Positions 7,577 through 9,629 of a DNA stretch of 9,629 nt are shown here, one piece after another. Numbering within the stretch: the first letter of the stretch is position 1; every line of letters starts with the position of its first letter. Source of the DNA: Lewinellaceae bacterium. Lineage in GTDB: Bacteria > Bacteroidota > Bacteroidia > Chitinophagales > Saprospiraceae. The notes beneath the pieces were generated by a model, which was not told the DNA's origin, did not search any database, and saw only the letters and a list, made by a program, of their open reading frames with translations. Where the stretch lies: the NCBI GenBank assembly GCA_016712415.1, contig JADJRC010000036.1:1-9629 (forward strand). The letters run 5' to 3'. The position numbers and the translations under genes are program-made.

Positions 7577-8640
7577 CCAAATACACTTCCGACGGAAATA
7601 TCGCCTGGGTGGTGAACCAGATACTATCTTATTCTTTTCCAGATGCTGACGAATTTGCTTATTCCATTACCACTGAAATGCCGGTGTTCCAATAATCGTA
7701 GGCAGGTTCTTGGTTAGTGGCCCGGGCAATGTTTTTGTGGCAATATGCAACCAGTACCGGGATATCAATGATCTTTTAATTTTGATAATGGTGTTACTCC
7801 TTGGGGGTTAGTGTGGATAATAATGACAACAGGTATGTGACGGGAGAATTCAATGACATTTTGCATAACATTGTTGCGAACGGGCCTACTTTCTTTTTAG
7901 TAAAAAAATGACTTCACTTGGGTCAAAACGGCAGAGGCTGCGCGGGGTCGTGGTATTCATACGGACGGCGCGGGCAACTTGGCTGTGACCGGCTACTTTG
8001 AAGGAACGTGACTGCTTTCGACGCTTTAACCTAGGAGCAGTGGCAACCATGATGTTTTGTTACCAAATTCGATACGGACGGCAATGTACTGTGGGCAAAA
8101 AAAGCCGGAGGTACCGGCCTGGATGAAGGTTATGGTATCAGCATCGACGCTGCCGGCAATTGTTATGTGACCGGGCTTTTCGAAGGCACGATCGATTTTG
8201 GGGGCCTATCCCTGACTTCTGCCGGGGGGCGCGACCATCTTTCCGGGCCAAATATGCTACCGACGGAGTATCCAATGGGTAAAGCAAGGCGGCGGCAGTG
8301 GTTTTGGTGATGCAGGCCTGGCTGTCAGAACCGACAATGCCGGCAACAGTTACATTACCGGTAAGTTCGTCGGCACGGTCACTTTCGGAAGCCAGTCCCT
8401 GGTATCCAGTGGCGCCGAAGAGGTTTTTGTTGTCAAATATGATACGGACGGCAATGTAATTTGGGCAAATAAAGGCGGCGGCGCAACTACCGATATCGGC
8501 GCCGGAATCGGCGTCAGCCTCCGCGCGGCTTTGTCTTTACTGCCGGTACAATCCAGGGAACTGCGACCTTCGGCAACACTACTCTGAACGGCGCAAACGG
8601 GAAAATCAAACGGATTCGTTTGGCCCTTGAGCATTACAAC
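7484..8640 (+). repeat. Seven SBBP-type beta-propeller repeats
   Basis: Reading across frames, seven copies of a 'G/N-x-Y-V-T-G-x-F' strand are found: 'GNAYVLGYF' (7484), 'PIIVGRF' (7689), 'NRYVTGEF' (7828), 'NLAVTGYF' (7976), 'NCYVTGLF' (8158), 'NSYITGKF' (8345) and 'GFVFTAGTI' (8527). Most are separated by about 182-199 bp; two intervals are shorter (about 140-150). A tryptophan strand such as 'DGNVLWAKK' accompanies most copies. Seven units match a complete seven-bladed propeller. At DNA level, 18 identical bases recur at 8071-8088 and 8441-8458, two periods of 185 bp apart, with a diverged copy between them near 8256. Confidence 0.7.
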
Positions 8641-9629
8641 AGGCGGCTCTGCTCTGGAGCAGAATTCGAACCTCTCGGCGTCTCAGGATCTTGATCCCGA
8701 TCCTGAAAACGAACTCCAAACCCCGAGCCTCTCCGGCGCCACCCTCAGCATCACCGATGGCAACAGCGTGACCTTTCCGGGATCAATACCGACAATCAAA
8801 CCCTGAACCTCGCCGGCACCAATCTCAACATCACCAACGGCAACAGCGTCGACCTGGTCAGCCTGGTTAACGACAACGACTGGACGCTCAGCGGCAACAA
8901 CATCCACAACGCCAACAACGGATTCGTACATCGGCACCACAACGCCCAAGCAAAGCCGCACGTCAACGGCCAGTACTACGGCACCGGTACTTCTTGCTGC
9001 ACGCCTTTACGGGCGACGGCAATTCGGGCTACCGCTCTTCAGGCCGCTGACGATTCCGGCTCATCGGATATCAACATGCGGCTGCGCACGCAGAAAAACG
9101 GCGCTTTGGGGAAACTTGTACCTCAGCAACGACGGTACTGGTAGGCGTCGGCACCGCAACACCGAGTTTCAAACTCAGCGTAAACGGTACCATCAGCGGA
9201 ACGGGGCTTCGCCTCCCGGGCAGTTTCGATCCGGACCCTGCATTCATCGGTACTCCGGGCAATTTTATCTCGTTTGGGCATTCCGGTGTCAGCGAAGACT
9301 TTATCGGGTACAAAAACAATAAAGCTCTTTTTCAAAGATTCGCCCGGCGGCGGCGATACGCAAGACCCCAATGTGATCATCGACGGAAAACTTGGCATCG
9401 GCACTGCGGCGCCCAAACAAAACTCCACGTGAACGGCGACTACTACGGAAAGGGCAGCCTGAGGCTGTATTCGTCCGGTGGCGACGGCACCTCCGGCACC
9501 GCTTTACGCGCGCGACGATTCGGGCACTTCCGACATTGGCCTGCAATTGCGCTCGCAAAACGCCGGCAGCGTTGTCAATGCCGTGTATGTGGCGCCAGAC
9601 GGCAAGGTCGGCGTCGGTACGACCGATCC
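7529..9629 (+). CDS. Secreted multidomain surface protein, continuation (many frameshifts, no end in window)
   Basis: This continues the gene that starts at 7118, shifting frame at least a dozen times. Pieces in order: 'DDIFVAKYTSDGNIAWVV' (about 7560), 'VDNNDNRYVTGEFNDI' (about 7813), 'GNLAVTGYFEGT' (about 7973), 'DTDGNVLWAKKAGGTGLDEG' (about 8071), 'GNSYITGKFVGTVTFG' (about 8342), 'GFVFTAGTIQGTATFG' (about 8527), 'DLDPDPENELQ' (about 8687), 'VNDNDWTLSGNNIHNANN' (about 8867) and 'VGVGTATPSFKLSVNG' (about 9142), ending in 'DGKVGVGTTD'. Domain order is a seven-bladed SBBP propeller, a repeat pair, then tail-fibre-like modules. Most breaks are fixed by one base in a homopolymer: T at 8054-8058, C at 8028-8029, T near 8240, C near 8272, G near 8770. 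Proteins ending in such modules often finish with a Peptidase_S74 chaperone or a sorting domain; either would lie beyond this window. If the shifts are real, this is a dead gene. Confidence 0.7.
8741..8850 (+). repeat. Tandem pair of a 27-residue 'GNSVDL' repeat
   Basis: Bases 8741-8770 and 8821-8850 are near-identical ('CTCAgCATCACC...GGCAACAGCGT') at an offset of 80 bp; 81 bp, or 27 codons, is expected once the lost G near 8770 is restored. The copies code for 'LSITDGNSVDLSG' and 'LNITNGNSVDLVS', each linked by 'TDNQ' or 'VNDND'. This pattern, following 'DPENELQ', is widespread in large Bacteroidota surface proteins and usually connects to 'VGIGT' modules, as it does here. Confidence 0.65.
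8930..9629 (+). repeat. Tail-fibre-like 'VGxGT..P..KLxVNG' modules, period about 466 bp
   Basis: Four copies of the motif are visible across frames: 'YIGTTTP' with 'HVNGQYYGTG' (about 8935-8985), 'VGVGTATPSFKLSVNG' (about 9142-9190), 'LGIGTAAPK' with 'KLHVNGDYYGKG' (about 9390-9455), and 'VGVGTTD' at the right edge. Copies 1 and 3 start larger modules that repeat: 'VNGxYYGxG' recurs at an offset of 467 bp (8959 to 9426), and 'DDSGSSDINMRLRTQ' (9049) recurs as 'DDSGTSDIGLQLRSQ' (9514) at 465 bp. So one module of about 155 residues is present once in full, and a second copy runs off the window. Confidence 0.65.

Noticed and set aside
1..9629. Insertion sequence or prophage
   Set aside because: No transposase, integrase or terminal inverted repeats found; the tail-fibre-like modules sit in a signal-peptide-bearing surface protein without other phage genes.

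Overview
The window looks like part of a Bacteroidota chromosome, most plausibly from a Saprospiraceae-like lineage (order-level placement is inference). The reasons are a reg_prop/Y_Y_Y hybrid two-component regulator with a C-terminal AraC module, start codons without Shine-Dalgarno sequences, and a secreted protein with the N-terminal motif 'SAMLDVKS...KGMLIPRMTTAQRD' followed by SBBP propeller repeats and 'VGxGT..P..KLxVNG' modules. The composition is balanced to moderately GC-rich.

Layout: (1) 1-318 (+), a frame-broken fragment resembling the N-terminus of the next gene. (2) 333-4568 (+), one hybrid sensor kinase/response regulator/AraC gene, seen as three frames joined by two stop-creating frameshifts and one earlier shift; repairing three single bases gives about 1412 codons. 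(3) 4743-5904 (-), an AAA-type ATPase with a DUF4143-like C-terminus, convergent with the regulator and split by one frameshift; about 386 aa when repaired. (4) 5905-6210, an intergenic region with three copies of a short repeat spaced by about 30 and 21 bp. (5) 6211-7042 (+), a class I SAM-dependent methyltransferase, about 277 aa after two repairs. (6) 7118-9629 (+), a large secreted surface protein running off the right edge: signal peptide, a conserved Bacteroidota N-terminal module, seven SBBP-type blades, a 27-residue repeat pair and tail-fibre-like modules. It carries at least a dozen frameshifts.

Nearly every frameshift can be repaired by adding one base to a homopolymer run, and shifts are densest near both ends of the window. 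This points to homopolymer under-calling in a draft assembly, with lower quality at the contig ends, rather than wholesale pseudogenisation. I therefore treat the genes as probably intact in the organism, but the sequence alone cannot prove it.

No clear functional link joins the genes. The regulator would sense a periplasmic ligand and control transcription, but no SusC/SusD or glycan-degradation genes are visible. The ATPase is a common orphan family. The surface protein is an independent secreted product. I see no convincing evidence of a new multi-gene system. The most unusual elements are the phased repeats upstream of the methyltransferase and the SBBP-plus-tail-fibre architecture of the last gene.
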